Positions 1 to 9,605 of a stretch of 64,000 nucleotides of DNA are shown here, in pieces. How positions within the stretch are numbered: position 1 is the first letter of the stretch; each line of letters starts with the position of its first letter. The translations under genes were made by a program, and so were the position numbers. The notes beneath the pieces were generated by a model. That model was not told the DNA's origin, did no database searches, and saw nothing but the letters and a program-made list of their open reading frames with translations. Origin of the DNA: Lactobacillus xylocopicola (GTDB lineage: Bacteria; Bacillota; Bacilli; Lactobacillales; Lactobacillaceae). The stretch lies in the NCBI RefSeq assembly GCF_033096005.1, contig NZ_AP026803.1:1110001-1174000 (forward strand). Direction: 5' to 3'.

Positions 1-348
1 CAAATAATTTTCAATTGCTTGCGCATATTCCTTACGTAAGTTATGGTAAAAGATTCGTGGATCCTTTGAAATTAACCGAATATTAGCATAAAAAATTTTG
101 TTTTTTTTGATTTTTTCAAGCATGCGGAAAAACATTTGCGTAATTGATTCTCCACTATTAGAACGCAAGGTTCTTCTAATCTGAATTTTCAGCACTTCCG
201 TAAACATGTCACTCATATTGTGGTATCGCAGGTAAAAAAGCCGCCGACTGATAGCTGCATCTTCACAAAAATCTACTACCCGGTACCTTTTTCGCGAACA
301 GTTTGATAATTTTTCCAGCAGTACTTGCTCATGTTCAATAACTTCCAT
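1..348 (-). CDS. TetR/AcrR-like transcriptional regulator, partial (C-terminus beyond window)
   Basis: The 116 visible codons are open to the left edge. The N-terminal part resembles a TetR helix-turn-helix: the stretch FCEDAAISRRLFYLRYHNM (about residues 29-47) has the usual A-x-I-S-R-x-x-x-Y-x-Y-x-N spacing of the recognition helix. An AAAGGAGG ribosome binding site lies just upstream of the ATG (351-359). The ligand-binding domain is only partly visible and the target genes are unknown. It is downstream of, and separated by a terminator from, the cshB unit. Family assignment is by motif only. Confidence 0.6.
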   Translation of the reverse strand, partial: MEVIEHEQVLLEKLSNCSRKRYRVVDFCEDAAISRRLFYLRYHNMSDMFTEVLKIQIRRTLRSNSGESITQMFFRMLEKIKKNKIFYANIRLISKDPRIFYHNLRKEYAQAIENYL

Positions 349-489
349 ATTTCCTCCTTTTGCCTAAAATGTATTAATTTGTAATCTAGATAGTTTAAAT
401 TTATCAGTTTTTCGGCAACTTAACAAGGCTAACTGTTAAAAAATACCATAAATTTTATTTGCAGTAATCATTAGTTTAATCAAATAAAA

Positions 490-516
490 AGACAAAACTG
501 AAAATCCAGTTTTGCC
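490..516 (-). terminator. Rho-independent terminator after cshB
   Basis: Eight-base-pair stem (CAAAACTG/CAGTTTTG, 493-500 and 507-514) followed on the minus strand by a T-rich tract. It lies immediately after the cshB stop codon and ends the mutS-to-cshB gene series. Confidence 0.75.
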
Positions 517-519
517 TTT

Positions 520-1881
520 TTATGCTTGGCTATCATGGCGTGCCTTACGCTGACGCATTGCCTTTCTAAGCTGATGACGCTGCTCAAGCTTACGTTTCTG
601 GGCCCGATCACGCTGAATCACCTGTTTGATTTTTTTCTTATAGCCAGGTTTGCGCTTATTTTTGACCTTTTTTACATAGCCTTTTACCTTAGTGTCAACA
701 TCATGAACAGTTGCACTACGGTCACGGCGACTGCGGTAGTGTTTACGCGGAACTAATTCCTCATTTTTGATTTCCACAAAATCAAAGTGAATCCCCATCT
801 TTTCCAAGCCCGCAATACTCTTCATTTCATCTTCACGAATTAAAGTCACGGCATGACCAGACATCCCATTGCGCCCAGTCCGCCCAATACGGTGCACCAC
901 AAATTCCAGATCACGCGGAAGCTCATAATTGACTACTAAACTAACACCATCAATATCAAGGCCGCGGGCGGCCAGGTCTGTAGCTACAACGTACTGGTAC
1001 TGATCAGCCTTAACCTCGCGCAGGGTGCGCTTACGTTCACGCTCGGTAATCCCGCCATGAATCTTAGCAACGCGTAAGCCTTCGTCCTGTAAGAAACGTG
1101 TTAACTCATCAACCGTTTGTTTGGTATTAGCAAAAACCAAAGCCAAGTAGGGCTGCCCCATCGTTAATAGTTGGTATAAAACCCGCTTGCGCTTCTTCGC
1201 ACCAACGTCAATTAGGTCATTTTTTATAGTTGGCGAAATTACAGCCGGATTATCGATAACAATCTGCTCTGGCTTGGACATGTACTTACGCAAAAAATTG
1301 CTTAACTTAACTGGAATGGTCGCCGAAAATGCAGCAAAGGTAGTACTTCTAGGCATTCTCTGGGCAATGAAGTCGATATCGCTCAAAAAGCCCATATCTA
1401 AAGTCATATCGGCCTCATCAATGACGAAACTTTTTACCTCATCAAGGGGTAGTAGTTTCTTTTCCACAAAATCATGTAAACGCCCCGGTGTTGCAATAAC
1501 CACTTGCGGTTTGTGATTAGCTAGTTTCTTCAGCTGGCGGTCACGGTCACTGCCCCCCGCAAAGTGTGCAATTGAAATATTGAGTCCCGTCGCATCACGC
1601 AATTGCCGGGCAACCTGATAGAGTTGTTCTGATAATTCACGACTAGGAGCAGTTAAGATGGCCTGCGGGTACTCCAAACCTTCATCGAGCTCATTCAGCA
1701 CCGGAATTAAAAAGGAGTGAGTCTTGCCCGACCCAGTAACAGCTTGGACTACTGTATTCTGACCCGCCAGTAAAACCGGAATCACTCTTTCCTGAACCGG
1801 CGTTGGGGTACTGAAGTTAATCTTGGTCAGGCCCGACCTAACGGCAGGTTTGAGCTGTTCATCTTGAAAAATATTACTCAT
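520..1881 (-). CDS. cshB: DEAD-box ATP-dependent RNA helicase (CshB-like)
   Basis: Unwinds RNA duplexes using ATP; CshB-type helicases act in cold adaptation, ribosome assembly or mRNA turnover. Motifs are complete: Q motif near residues 24-31, Walker A AVTGSGKT (47-54), PTREL-like APSREL (78-83), DEAD (155-158), SAT (186-188) and HRIGRTGR (330-337). A lysine/arginine-rich tail from about residue 380 to the end is typical of RNA-binding C-termini in this group. The 453-residue length is normal. The start overlaps the end of nrnA by 8 bases, which suggests translational coupling. Confidence 0.93.
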   Translation of the reverse strand: MSNIFQDEQLKPAVRSGLTKINFSTPTPVQERVIPVLLAGQNTVVQAVTGSGKTHSFLIPVLNELDEGLEYPQAILTAPSRELSEQLYQVARQLRDATGLNISIAHFAGGSDRDRQLKKLANHKPQVVIATPGRLHDFVEKKLLPLDEVKSFVIDEADMTLDMGFLSDIDFIAQRMPRSTTFAAFSATIPVKLSNFLRKYMSKPEQIVIDNPAVISPTIKNDLIDVGAKKRKRVLYQLLTMGQPYLALVFANTKQTVDELTRFLQDEGLRVAKIHGGITERERKRTLREVKADQYQYVVATDLAARGLDIDGVSLVVNYELPRDLEFVVHRIGRTGRNGMSGHAVTLIREDEMKSIAGLEKMGIHFDFVEIKNEELVPRKHYRSRRDRSATVHDVDTKVKGYVKKVKNKRKPGYKKKIKQVIQRDRAQKRKLEQRHQLRKAMRQRKARHDSQA

Positions 1882-2830
1882 GCTTCTCCTGGTATTTCTT
1901 AGTTACTTCAACCAGTTCAGCAAAGACCTGCTTTACTTCCGCCAGGTCCTTAGCATTGGCACCACTGGCTAGAGCGTGACCTCCACCATCATGTTGGGCG
2001 GCTAAGTCATTGATTACAGGACCCTTGGACCGGTAATGCACTCTGAAAGTACCGTCTGGCTTTTCTACAAACACGTTCCAAGCAATGATGTCCTTGATTC
2101 GGCCCGGGGTAGAAACTGTACAAGCTGCCTGTTCCGCATCAACTCCGACCTTATCCAACATTTTTTGGGTTAAAACAGCATAGGCGGCACCACTAGGATC
2201 AACCTTCATGCTATCCAATGTCTCTGCCTGTAACTTAGCTTGCTCAAAGGTCACATCGCTAATGTTACGGGCAATTTCGTTAATGTCGATCCCGGTTGAT
2301 GTCAACTTTGCGGCCACTAAGAAGGTATGAACATTAGTTTCTGAATACATAAACCGCCCAGTATCGCCTACAAGACCAGCATATAAGGGATATGCAACTT
2401 CAGCTGTCAGGGGCAAATTTCGCTCCATAATGAATTCAGCCACAATTTGCGAAGCAGCAGGGGCATCTTCTTCAACGTAATTCAGGTCACCGTATGGTTC
2501 AACGTTGGGATGGTGATCAATCTTAATTAGCACTTTACCATGGTCATATAACTTATTAGCAATGCGAGCCGTGTTACCGGTATCGGTCGTAATTACCAAA
2601 GCACCATGGTAGTCTTCTTCCTTGACGTCATCCATTTTATTAATCCAAGCCAGGTCACCCTCATCATTGTCGCCAGCACACAGAATCCGCTTGTCAGGAA
2701 ATTCCAACTTTAATGACCGTGCAAGTCCAGCTTGCGAGCCTAAAGCATCTGGATCTGGGCTGGTGTGACGATGCAAAATAATGGTGGAGTATTCCTCGAT
2801 TTTTTGATAAATCTCTGCAAATGTGTTCAT
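1874..2830 (-). CDS. nrnA: DHH-family phosphoesterase, NrnA (oligoribonuclease / pAp phosphatase)
   Basis: Degrades 2-5 nt RNAs, and members also dephosphorylate 3'-phosphoadenosine 5'-phosphate. The DHH domain has RHTSPDPDALGS (21-32), TTDTG (81-85) and the DHH triad (105-107). The DHHA1 domain ends with GGGH (about 282-285), which binds the substrate phosphate. Length (318 residues) is standard for NrnA. It sits between dinB and cshB, overlapping cshB by 8 bases, so an RNA helicase and an RNase that clears short fragments are made together. Confidence 0.92.
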   Translation of the reverse strand: MNTFAEIYQKIEEYSTIILHRHTSPDPDALGSQAGLARSLKLEFPDKRILCAGDNDEGDLAWINKMDDVKEEDYHGALVITTDTGNTARIANKLYDHGKVLIKIDHHPNVEPYGDLNYVEEDAPAASQIVAEFIMERNLPLTAEVAYPLYAGLVGDTGRFMYSETNVHTFLVAAKLTSTGIDINEIARNISDVTFEQAKLQAETLDSMKVDPSGAAYAVLTQKMLDKVGVDAEQAACTVSTPGRIKDIIAWNVFVEKPDGTFRVHYRSKGPVINDLAAQHDGGGHALASGANAKDLAEVKQVFAELVEVTKKYQEKHE

Positions 2831-2888
2831 TTAATTTCTCCTTAAAAAATATTCTTTAGTACTTTAACTATTTTACCAGAAAACTTAC

Positions 2889-4025
2889 TCAATCTGTAAA
2901 CAAGTCTAAAGTAATGTTCTCGAAGTCTGCCTCAGAAAAGTCCGTTGCGGTAACACCAAGCAATCTGATACCAACATTTAAGAATTGCGTGGCCAGAGGA
3001 TCAAACAGGGCGCGCGCAGCTTCATAAATTTCAGTTGAAGCATTGGTCGCATGGTCTAACTTATGACGCTTAGTGACTGTTTCAAAATCATTATTGCGAA
3101 TTTTCAAAACAATAGTGTTAGCAAAAAATTCACGATTTTGCAATTTCTCCGACAAGTCAAGGGCGTAATTCCTGATGTTGGTCAGGGCTACTTGCTCATC
3201 ATAGACACAAGGCTCATAAGTACGCTCAATTCCAATTGACTTACGATTACGTTCATTATCAGGGACTACTCGCGACAAGTCAATACCATTAGCATGCGCA
3301 GCCATCATATAACCCGCACGATTGAATTGATCAATCAGCTGGCGAACATGCATTTTTTGCAAATCACCACCGGTATAAACCCCCAGCTCAGCTAATCGAG
3401 CCTGTGTCTTGGGACCAATACCGTGAAAGTTAGCAATTTTTTGCCGGGCTAAAAATGACTTGGCTTCACTTGGCAGAATGACTGTCCGCCCAAGGGGCTT
3501 CGAGTACTCCGACCCCATTTTGGCTAAAAACTTGTTATATGTTGCACCGAACGAACAGTTCAAGCCAACTTCTTTTCTTATGCGTGCCTGCAAATCAATG
3601 GCCAGTTGAACTGATGAAGTAGCGCCAAGTTTATTCTGGCTCACGTCCAAGTAAGCTTCATCTAAAGCAATCGATTGAATAGTATCAGTCAGCTCAGCCA
3701 TCATTTGATGAATCGCTAGCGAAACCTGACGATACTTGGCAAAATCTGGGTTTAAAAACTTCAACTTCTCTTGGGGAACCAGCCGCAACGCCTTAGCCGA
3801 GGCCATGGCTGAATGGACACCAAACTGCCGGGCAACGTAATTACAAGTTGCAACGACCCCATGCCCATTGTTGTTGCGGGGATCTTGGCCAATGACCACC
3901 GCCTTATTTTTAAGCTCGGGATGATCGCGAATTTCAACAGCAGCATAAAAGGCATCCATGTCAATATGGATGATTTTGCGGTGGGTGTCATTCTGCGGGA
4001 GCAAGCCGTCGCTATAGTCATTCAT
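2889..4025 (-). CDS. dinB: DNA polymerase IV (Y-family translesion polymerase)
   Basis: Error-prone lesion-bypass polymerase. Catalytic motifs are visible: HIDMDAFYAAVE with the first metal-binding Asp, and ALDEAYLDVS with the paired D-E. A helix-hairpin-helix GIGPKTQARLAELGV lies near the middle and a little-finger domain follows. I chose the ATG at 4025 (378 residues) rather than an upstream in-frame ATG at 4154, because the upstream 43 residues lie wholly inside zwf and are not polymerase-like. With this start the gene overlaps the zwf stop by 8 bases. A C-terminal clamp-binding peptide is probably in the last residues (ITLDLFTD). Confidence 0.93.
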   Translation of the reverse strand: MNDYSDGLLPQNDTHRKIIHIDMDAFYAAVEIRDHPELKNKAVVIGQDPRNNNGHGVVATCNYVARQFGVHSAMASAKALRLVPQEKLKFLNPDFAKYRQVSLAIHQMMAELTDTIQSIALDEAYLDVSQNKLGATSSVQLAIDLQARIRKEVGLNCSFGATYNKFLAKMGSEYSKPLGRTVILPSEAKSFLARQKIANFHGIGPKTQARLAELGVYTGGDLQKMHVRQLIDQFNRAGYMMAAHANGIDLSRVVPDNERNRKSIGIERTYEPCVYDEQVALTNIRNYALDLSEKLQNREFFANTIVLKIRNNDFETVTKRHKLDHATNASTEIYEAARALFDPLATQFLNVGIRLLGVTATDFSEADFENITLDLFTD

Positions 4026-5466
4026 AAATCCAGCGCTCAGTCGCTGACTCAAATATTTCACTTGCAGCCCTTGGCCCCATGCGATATGGCAAGTACTGAG
4101 CTGGTTCTTGTCCAGCTTGGTTATCTTTTTGCCAGGCCGCTTCAACCGCATCAATAAAGAGCCAGAATTTCTTCAGTTCGTTCCATTGGGTAAAATTAGT
4201 TGCATCATTGACAAAAACATCCCGTAAAAGCCGTTCATAGCCATCTGGTACTTGGGCTTCTTCTTCTTTTGCAAAATGGTAGCCCAAATTTTCACGCCGA
4301 ATACCAGGTTCATTGATTTTTTGGCCGTTAATCGTAATGTAAATCTGCATGTCGGGATCGATCACAATCGTGATGTTATTAGAATGGGCCTGACCGTATA
4401 AGTTGGACATGTGTTTTAACACAATGTCAATCCGGCTCTTCTTTTCCCGCATCTCCTTACCCGTCCTAAAGTAGATCGGCATTCCCGCCACGGGTCCCTG
4501 CTTAAACTTGACCTCACCAGCCACAAAAGTCTCTGTGGTTGAATCAGCCGCAACATTAGCTTCCTGCCGGTAGGCAAAAGTTGTATCACTCCCTAGATAC
4601 TGACCACGCACAAAGTGCCGGGCAATTTCAGCTTCACTAGGAATCAGTAGACTATCCAATAATTCCTGTTTAGCAGCATGAATGCTCTTAGAGCTTAAGT
4701 CCTCAGGCTCGGGCATCGCCAGCAGGGTAATAATTTGAAAAATATGATTTTGAACCATATCCCGCAGAGCACCTGAAGTTTCATAGTAGCCTCCCCGCGC
4801 TTCAACGCCGAGCTGCTCGGCCAAGGTTACCTGAATGTTTTTAATTGTAGAATTATTCCAGACGTTTTTAATTAGCGGGTTAGTCAGCCGCAGCGGCAAA
4901 ATATTCTGGATCATTTCCTTACCTAAATAATGATCGATCCGGAAAATATCGTCTTCAGTAAAGGAAGCCGTAATTTGTTGGTTCAACTTTTCAGCCGAAG
5001 CTAAATCGCGGCCAAATGGTTTTTCTATTACAATCCGATTGAAGCCCGTACTAGTCAGGTGCTGGTCATTGATATGTTCCGCAATCGTACCAAAAAAGCG
5101 TGGGGCCATCGCCATATAAAAAATTCGATTACCTTGGGCACTATAGCGGTCATCAAGTTCCTGGGCTAAACTTTTGAGTGTCTTGTAATGGTCAATATTG
5201 GTCACATCATGAGATTGGTAGTAAAAGTGACTGGCAAAGGTTTTTAAGTCATTTTCATTGACGGCACTGTGCGTTTCATGAACGGCGTCACTGACCTGAT
5301 CGCGCAAGAAGTCATTGGTCCACGGGCGGCGGGCGGTGCCAATAACCGCAAAATTATCGTGAATCAGTCCCTGTTCATAGAGATTGAACAGGGCTGGATA
5401 AAGTTTACGGTGAGCCAGATCGCCGCTTCCGCCAAAAATAATCATCACCACTGGAATATTTTTCAT
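4018..5466 (-). CDS. zwf: Glucose-6-phosphate 1-dehydrogenase
   Basis: Oxidises glucose 6-phosphate to 6-phosphogluconolactone with NADP+, first step of the oxidative pentose phosphate branch. The N-terminal Rossmann segment is FGGSGDLAHRKLYPAL (11-26). EKPFG (148-152) and the catalytic signature RIDHYLGKE (176-184) are intact. Length (482) is typical. It lies between yajC and dinB; an 8-base overlap joins it to dinB. Upstream, TATTAT near 5500 could be a -10 box, but no convincing -35 is seen. Confidence 0.96.
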   Translation of the reverse strand: MKNIPVVMIIFGGSGDLAHRKLYPALFNLYEQGLIHDNFAVIGTARRPWTNDFLRDQVSDAVHETHSAVNENDLKTFASHFYYQSHDVTNIDHYKTLKSLAQELDDRYSAQGNRIFYMAMAPRFFGTIAEHINDQHLTSTGFNRIVIEKPFGRDLASAEKLNQQITASFTEDDIFRIDHYLGKEMIQNILPLRLTNPLIKNVWNNSTIKNIQVTLAEQLGVEARGGYYETSGALRDMVQNHIFQIITLLAMPEPEDLSSKSIHAAKQELLDSLLIPSEAEIARHFVRGQYLGSDTTFAYRQEANVAADSTTETFVAGEVKFKQGPVAGMPIYFRTGKEMREKKSRIDIVLKHMSNLYGQAHSNNITIVIDPDMQIYITINGQKINEPGIRRENLGYHFAKEEEAQVPDGYERLLRDVFVNDATNFTQWNELKKFWLFIDAVEAAWQKDNQAGQEPAQYLPYRMGPRAASEIFESATERWIYE

Positions 5467-5569
5467 GAAAAGATCCTTTCCCTAAAATACTTTTGATTAG
5501 TCTTATTCTATAATACTTTCTTTAGAAACTTTAGTCTTTGACCCCAGTTAAGCAAAATCTTACCAAACT

Positions 5570-5600
5570 AGCCAAAATAAAAAGTGCCAAACTGGCACTT
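5570..5600 (-). terminator. Rho-independent terminator after yajC
   Basis: Perfect 8-bp stem AAGTGCCA/TGGCACTT (5582-5589 and 5593-5600) with a 3-base loop, followed on the minus strand by TTTTTATTTT. It lies 4 bases after the yajC stop and probably separates the mutS-yajC unit from zwf. Confidence 0.85.
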
Positions 5601-5604
5601 CTTG

Positions 5605-6012
5605 CTATTCTGCTGAATCATCTTTAGAATCATTTGCTTGGTCTTTTGTTGGCTTTTTAGCCGGCTCAGCAGGTTTAGCTTCTTTGGCGGGTTCAGCTTC
5701 CACTGGTTCAGAAGAAGCGGCAGGGATGATCTGCTGCACTGCCATCCGGTTAAAGGTCAGGTAGATCCCATCAGCGTCAACCACTACGGTCTTATCTTCA
5801 GTGTTAACCGCGTCAATCTTACCATGGAGTCCGTCAATCATGACCACGTGGTCACCTTTTTTCAGCTCGTTCATCATTTCCATTTTTTGCTGTTGCTGCT
5901 TCTTTTGGGGCTTGATCATGGTAAAGTACATCAAGCCAATCACAACTGCAAAAATTACAATTGTCCAGATGCTATTCATGCCGGTATTAGCTGCTAAAAA
6001 TAAAGTATTCAA
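5605..6012 (-). CDS. yajC: Preprotein translocase accessory subunit YajC
   Basis: Small membrane partner of the Sec translocon. One N-terminal transmembrane helix (about 13-32, IWTIVIFAVVIGLMYFTMI) is followed by the PQKKQQQQ basic stretch and a soluble domain containing GDHVVMIDGLHGKI. The last 35 residues are a low-complexity Ala/Glu/Pro/Lys tail (PAKEAKPAEPAKKPTK). The start is TTG at 6012: it has GAGGTG 6 bases upstream, whereas the internal ATG at 5979 has no ribosome binding site. Confidence 0.92.
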   Translation of the reverse strand: MNTLFLAANTGMNSIWTIVIFAVVIGLMYFTMIKPQKKQQQQKMEMMNELKKGDHVVMIDGLHGKIDAVNTEDKTVVVDADGIYLTFNRMAVQQIIPAASSEPVEAEPAKEAKPAEPAKKPTKDQANDSKDDSAE

Positions 6013-6078
6013 TTTTACACCTCATCAGTTTAAAAATATCAATCAAGTTAATTATACAAAAACTATTGCGTATTTGCA

Positions 6079-7101
6079 CTACTCATTTGGAACAGGCAGC
6101 CCTAGCTGCAAATACGCCTTCTTTGTTACCATCCGCCCGCGCGGCGTCATCAACAGAAAACCTTGCTGCAATAAGTAGGGTTCGTATAAAGACTGGATTG
6201 TTTCCACATCTTCTCCCGTATTAGCGGCCAGCGTCCGAATACCAACCGGTCCACCGTGATAGTTCTTGATAATTACCTGCAAAATCTTACGGTCGGTCTG
6301 GTCTAGACCTTCATCATCAACTTGCAGCTGCTTAAGCGAAGCTGCCGTAGTCGGAAAGGAAATTACTGATTCACCCTTAACTTGGGCGAAATCGCGCACT
6401 CGCCTGAGCAGACGGTTAGCCACCCGCGGCGTTCCCCTTGACCTCCGAGCCAGTTCCTGGGTAGCCGCGGGTGCAATCTTAATGTTAAAAACCGCGCTAG
6501 ACCGGCTAATAATTTTGCCTAATTCAGCGGTCTTATAATACTGCAAATGCTCCACAATCCCGAAGCGATCACGCAGCGGCGCTGCCAGTTGACCAGCCAG
6601 AGTTGTTGCACCAATCAGGGTAAAGGGTGGCAGCGGAACGTGAACCGCATGAGTTGTCTGACCTTCACCAATGACAATATCAACATAGTAATCTTCCATC
6701 GCCGAATAGAGTACTTCTTCAATCGGCTTAGCCAGGCGGTGAATCTCGTCGATAAACAAAATATCACCTGGCTCTAGGTCGGTCAGCAAGGCAACTAGGT
6801 CCCCCGCCTTCTCAATGGCGGGGCCACTCGTACTCTTTAAGTGCACCCCGAGTTCATTGGCAATTACAAATGCCAAGGTTGTCTTTCCTAAACCAGGTGG
6901 TCCATATAACAGAACATGGTCGAGGGCTTCATCACGCTTTTTGGCGGCTTCAATATATACTGCCAGCTCTTTTTTGACCCGCTCCTGGCCCAGATACTCG
7001 TCCAGCGTCTGCGGGCGCAACGTGAATTCCGTCTGCTCTTCCGCTTGTCCCTGACTTTCAGCCGAAACAAGCATCTTTTCATTATCTGCCACCTGTTTCA
7101 C
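6079..7101 (-). CDS. ruvB: Holliday junction branch migration helicase RuvB
   Basis: Hexameric AAA+ motor that drives branch migration with RuvA. Walker A GPPGLGKT (67-74), Walker B ILFIDEIH (114-121), a GATT sensor 1, the [13 protein letters not shown] arginine-containing motif and a C-terminal winged helix are all present. Length 340 is standard. It follows ruvA with a 35-base gap in the mutS-mutL-ruvA-ruvB-yajC order common in lactobacilli. Confidence 0.97.
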   Translation of the reverse strand: MKQVADNEKMLVSAESQGQAEEQTEFTLRPQTLDEYLGQERVKKELAVYIEAAKKRDEALDHVLLYGPPGLGKTTLAFVIANELGVHLKSTSGPAIEKAGDLVALLTDLEPGDILFIDEIHRLAKPIEEVLYSAMEDYYVDIVIGEGQTTHAVHVPLPPFTLIGATTLAGQLAAPLRDRFGIVEHLQYYKTAELGKIISRSSAVFNIKIAPAATQELARRSRGTPRVANRLLRRVRDFAQVKGESVISFPTTAASLKQLQVDDEGLDQTDRKILQVIIKNYHGGPVGIRTLAANTGEDVETIQSLYEPYLLQQGFLLMTPRGRMVTKKAYLQLGLPVPNE

Positions 7102-7136
7102 TCCCCTCTAATACTTTACTTCCATTATAGCAATAA

Positions 7137-7721
7137 TTACTTCTTAAGAAGTAAGGCCAAGCCTTTTTTAATATATTGTTCAGCGCTTAACTCATCTTCT
7201 TCTGCCAACTTAGGCGTAATGCGGTCGACTTCTTTTTGCGTATAACCCAGAGCCAGTAAGGCCAGTAGCGCATCGTTTAACTCTGGTCCGACTTCTTGGT
7301 CGCTAGCTTGGTTAAGCTTTTGAACGTAGTCGCCCAACTTGCCCTTTAAGTCGAGCACAATTTGCGACGCCGTCTTCTTGCCCACCCCAGGAAAATGGGT
7401 CAAGTACTTGACCTCACCTTGCTCGATAGCCGCAGCAAGCGAGTTACTATCCTCGGCAGCCATAATCGCCAAGGCCGACTTGGGTCCGATTCCGCTCACA
7501 CTAAGCAACTTCAAAAAAAGCCCCTTGTCTGCTTCAGATCGAAAACCATACAGGGCAATGCCAGTATCCCTGACAATCTGTTCAATAAAAACTTGGACCT
7601 TTTGGCCCTCTTGGTAGGCAAAGGGAGTGGGGCTGAAGACTTTATAGCCCACACCGCCAACATCAATAACAAGGTAGTTCGGCTTTATTGCACTAATTTT
7701 TCCAGCTAAATATTCATACAT
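7137..7721 (-). CDS. ruvA: Holliday junction DNA helicase subunit RuvA
   Basis: Tetrameric junction-binding protein that recruits RuvB. N-terminal OB fold starts [12 protein letters not shown]; helix-hairpin-helix motifs [13 protein letters not shown] and [14 protein letters not shown] follow; a short C-terminal RuvB-binding domain ends the protein. The ATG at 7721 (194 residues) is preferred over an upstream in-frame start because it matches family N-termini, has AAGGATT upstream, and begins 4 bases after the mutL stop. Confidence 0.96.
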   Translation of the reverse strand: MYEYLAGKISAIKPNYLVIDVGGVGYKVFSPTPFAYQEGQKVQVFIEQIVRDTGIALYGFRSEADKGLFLKLLSVSGIGPKSALAIMAAEDSNSLAAAIEQGEVKYLTHFPGVGKKTASQIVLDLKGKLGDYVQKLNQASDQEVGPELNDALLALLALGYTQKEVDRITPKLAEEDELSAEQYIKKGLALLLKK

Positions 7722-7725
7722 TAAC

Positions 7726-9603
7726 TTAATCCTTTTTAAACATTTTTTGTAATTCACTCTGCCGCAACTGCACAATTACTACCTGACCGTTAGCATCATG
7801 GTAGGGGTCAGTCAGTGCTCGTAAGTGCGCCAAAAGGTCTTCGCAATCCGCCGTCGTTAATTTTTTACGGCCAGTGACTGCCCGTTGCGCCTGATCAGCA
7901 GCAATGTGTTTAAACAAGTTGGCCAAATTGTTTTGGTCAACATTCAAGAAACGGTCAAGGATAGCGCGCACTGACTTTTCTAGCTCTCCACTGAGCCAAG
8001 TGGGATAGGACCGCAAAACAAAAGTATTTTGCCCAAAGTCTTCGAGGAAGAGACCAATTTTTTTGATTTCGTTCAACTTTTCCTTAATCTGGATAAACTC
8101 CAAATTGCCGAATTCTAACATTAAAGGAGTAAGCAAACCCTGCTGGTTGATCTGCTGCTGTCCGTCAAGTTCACGCTTAATCTGGTGAAAACTGATAAGC
8201 CGCCGAGCGGCTACCTGGTCAACTAGGTATAAATCGCCAGCACTAGCCGCCACCAGATAGCTACGCGTCTGTCCCACCAGGCTTAATTCGGGCAGGCTAC
8301 TCCCCAAACGTTCATCTCCTTTGGAGATAACCGTTTTCCCGCCGGCAGTTGGAAAAGGGGTAAGCTGCTCTTGCCGAGCAACATTTTTTTGCCAAGTTTT
8401 AGTAATTAGATAACGATCATCATCACGCGGTTGATTCAAGTCAACATATTGCTGGTGCGATTTGCTGTCTATTTGCGTTGCTGGGCTTTCATTGACCTCA
8501 TCCACTACCGGGGCACGCTCAGTTTCGACCACATTTTTGTTTAAGTTAAATTGCAGTTGATCAACTAAGGTTGTTGCCCTAGTTGCCCTCAAGTTGGCTA
8601 GCGCCGAGCCTTGAACTTCTTTGTCCAGTAGTGCGTCACTAATTGCCCCAGTAATCAACCGGCGCAGACCAGTTTCCTTAGATAATCGCACCTCACGCTT
8701 AGTGGGGTGGACATTTACATCGACTAACAGTGGATCGGTCTCAATTTGCACCACTGCGATCGGGTAATGCTTAACCGCCAGATTAGTGCCATAGCCATCC
8801 AAGATTGCCGCTGCCAGCTGGAAGTTTCGAATGTAGCGACCATTCAACAAAAGTGAGATGAAGTTGCGGGTTGACCGGGTGAGTTCCGGTTTGGAAATTA
8901 ATCCAGAAACCGTAAAATCACTGTCACTGCTGCTGAATGGAATCATTTTACTGGCAATATTACGTCCGTAGACATTAGCCACCGTCTGACCCAAGTTACC
9001 ATTGCCAGCTGTTTGCAACAAGGTTCGCCCTTCATTAACCAAGGTAAGCGCTATTTGCGGGTAGCCCAAAGCAAGGCGGTTAATAATATCAACAATTTTC
9101 ATCATTTCCGTACGTGGACTACGCAAATACTTTAGTCGCGCTGGCGTATTATAGAATAGGTCCTTAACTGTAATTTGGGTACCTTGGACTGCAGCAGCAT
9201 CTTCCTGAATCGTTTTAGTCCCCGCCGTAAATTCTGCTCGCGTGCCGGCCGCGTTACCGGTATTAGTCAGAATTTCCACCTGACTAACAGCGGCAATCGA
9301 GGCCAATGCTTCGCCGCGAAAACCTAAGGTACTTATGTTAAACAAGTCATGCTCAGTATTGATCTTACTTGTTGCATGCCTGGTAAAAGCAAGCTCCAGC
9401 TGGTTACCAGCAATACCTGAACCGTTATCCTGAACGATAATTTGCTTGAGTCCAGCATCAATCACGTCAACCCGAATACGGCTACTACCAGCATCAATCG
9501 CGTTTTCGACCAATTCTTTGACTACACTAGCCGGTCTTTCAATTACCTCACCAGCCGCAATTTGGTTGGTTAAGTTAACCGACAGTTCATGAATTTTAGC
9601 CAT
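7726..9603 (-). CDS. mutL: DNA mismatch repair protein MutL
   Basis: GHKL ATPase that couples MutS mismatch recognition to strand removal. N-terminal ATPase motifs are present: [12 protein letters not shown] (about 28-39), QDNGSGI and [14 protein letters not shown] variable linker lies around residues 340-430, then the C-terminal dimerisation domain. I do not see the DQHAxxER endonuclease motif: the corresponding stretch reads [13 protein letters not shown], as DQVAARR rather than DQHAAQER. The gene is 2 bases downstream of mutS. Confidence 0.96.
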   Translation of the reverse strand: MAKIHELSVNLTNQIAAGEVIERPASVVKELVENAIDAGSSRIRVDVIDAGLKQIIVQDNGSGIAGNQLELAFTRHATSKINTEHDLFNISTLGFRGEALASIAAVSQVEILTNTGNAAGTRAEFTAGTKTIQEDAAAVQGTQITVKDLFYNTPARLKYLRSPRTEMMKIVDIINRLALGYPQIALTLVNEGRTLLQTAGNGNLGQTVANVYGRNIASKMIPFSSSDSDFTVSGLISKPELTRSTRNFISLLLNGRYIRNFQLAAAILDGYGTNLAVKHYPIAVVQIETDPLLVDVNVHPTKREVRLSKETGLRRLITGAISDALLDKEVQGSALANLRATRATTLVDQLQFNLNKNVVETERAPVVDEVNESPATQIDSKSHQQYVDLNQPRDDDRYLITKTWQKNVARQEQLTPFPTAGGKTVISKGDERLGSSLPELSLVGQTRSYLVAASAGDLYLVDQVAARRLISFHQIKRELDGQQQINQQGLLTPLMLEFGNLEFIQIKEKLNEIKKIGLFLEDFGQNTFVLRSYPTWLSGELEKSVRAILDRFLNVDQNNLANLFKHIAADQAQRAVTGRKKLTTADCEDLLAHLRALTDPYHDANGQVVIVQLRQSELQKMFKKD

Positions 9604-9605
9604 GA

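Noticed and set aside
4026..4154. N-terminal extension of dinB from an upstream ATG
   Set aside because: It lies inside zwf, the extra residues are not polymerase-like, and the family start HxDMDAFYA follows the ATG at 4025.
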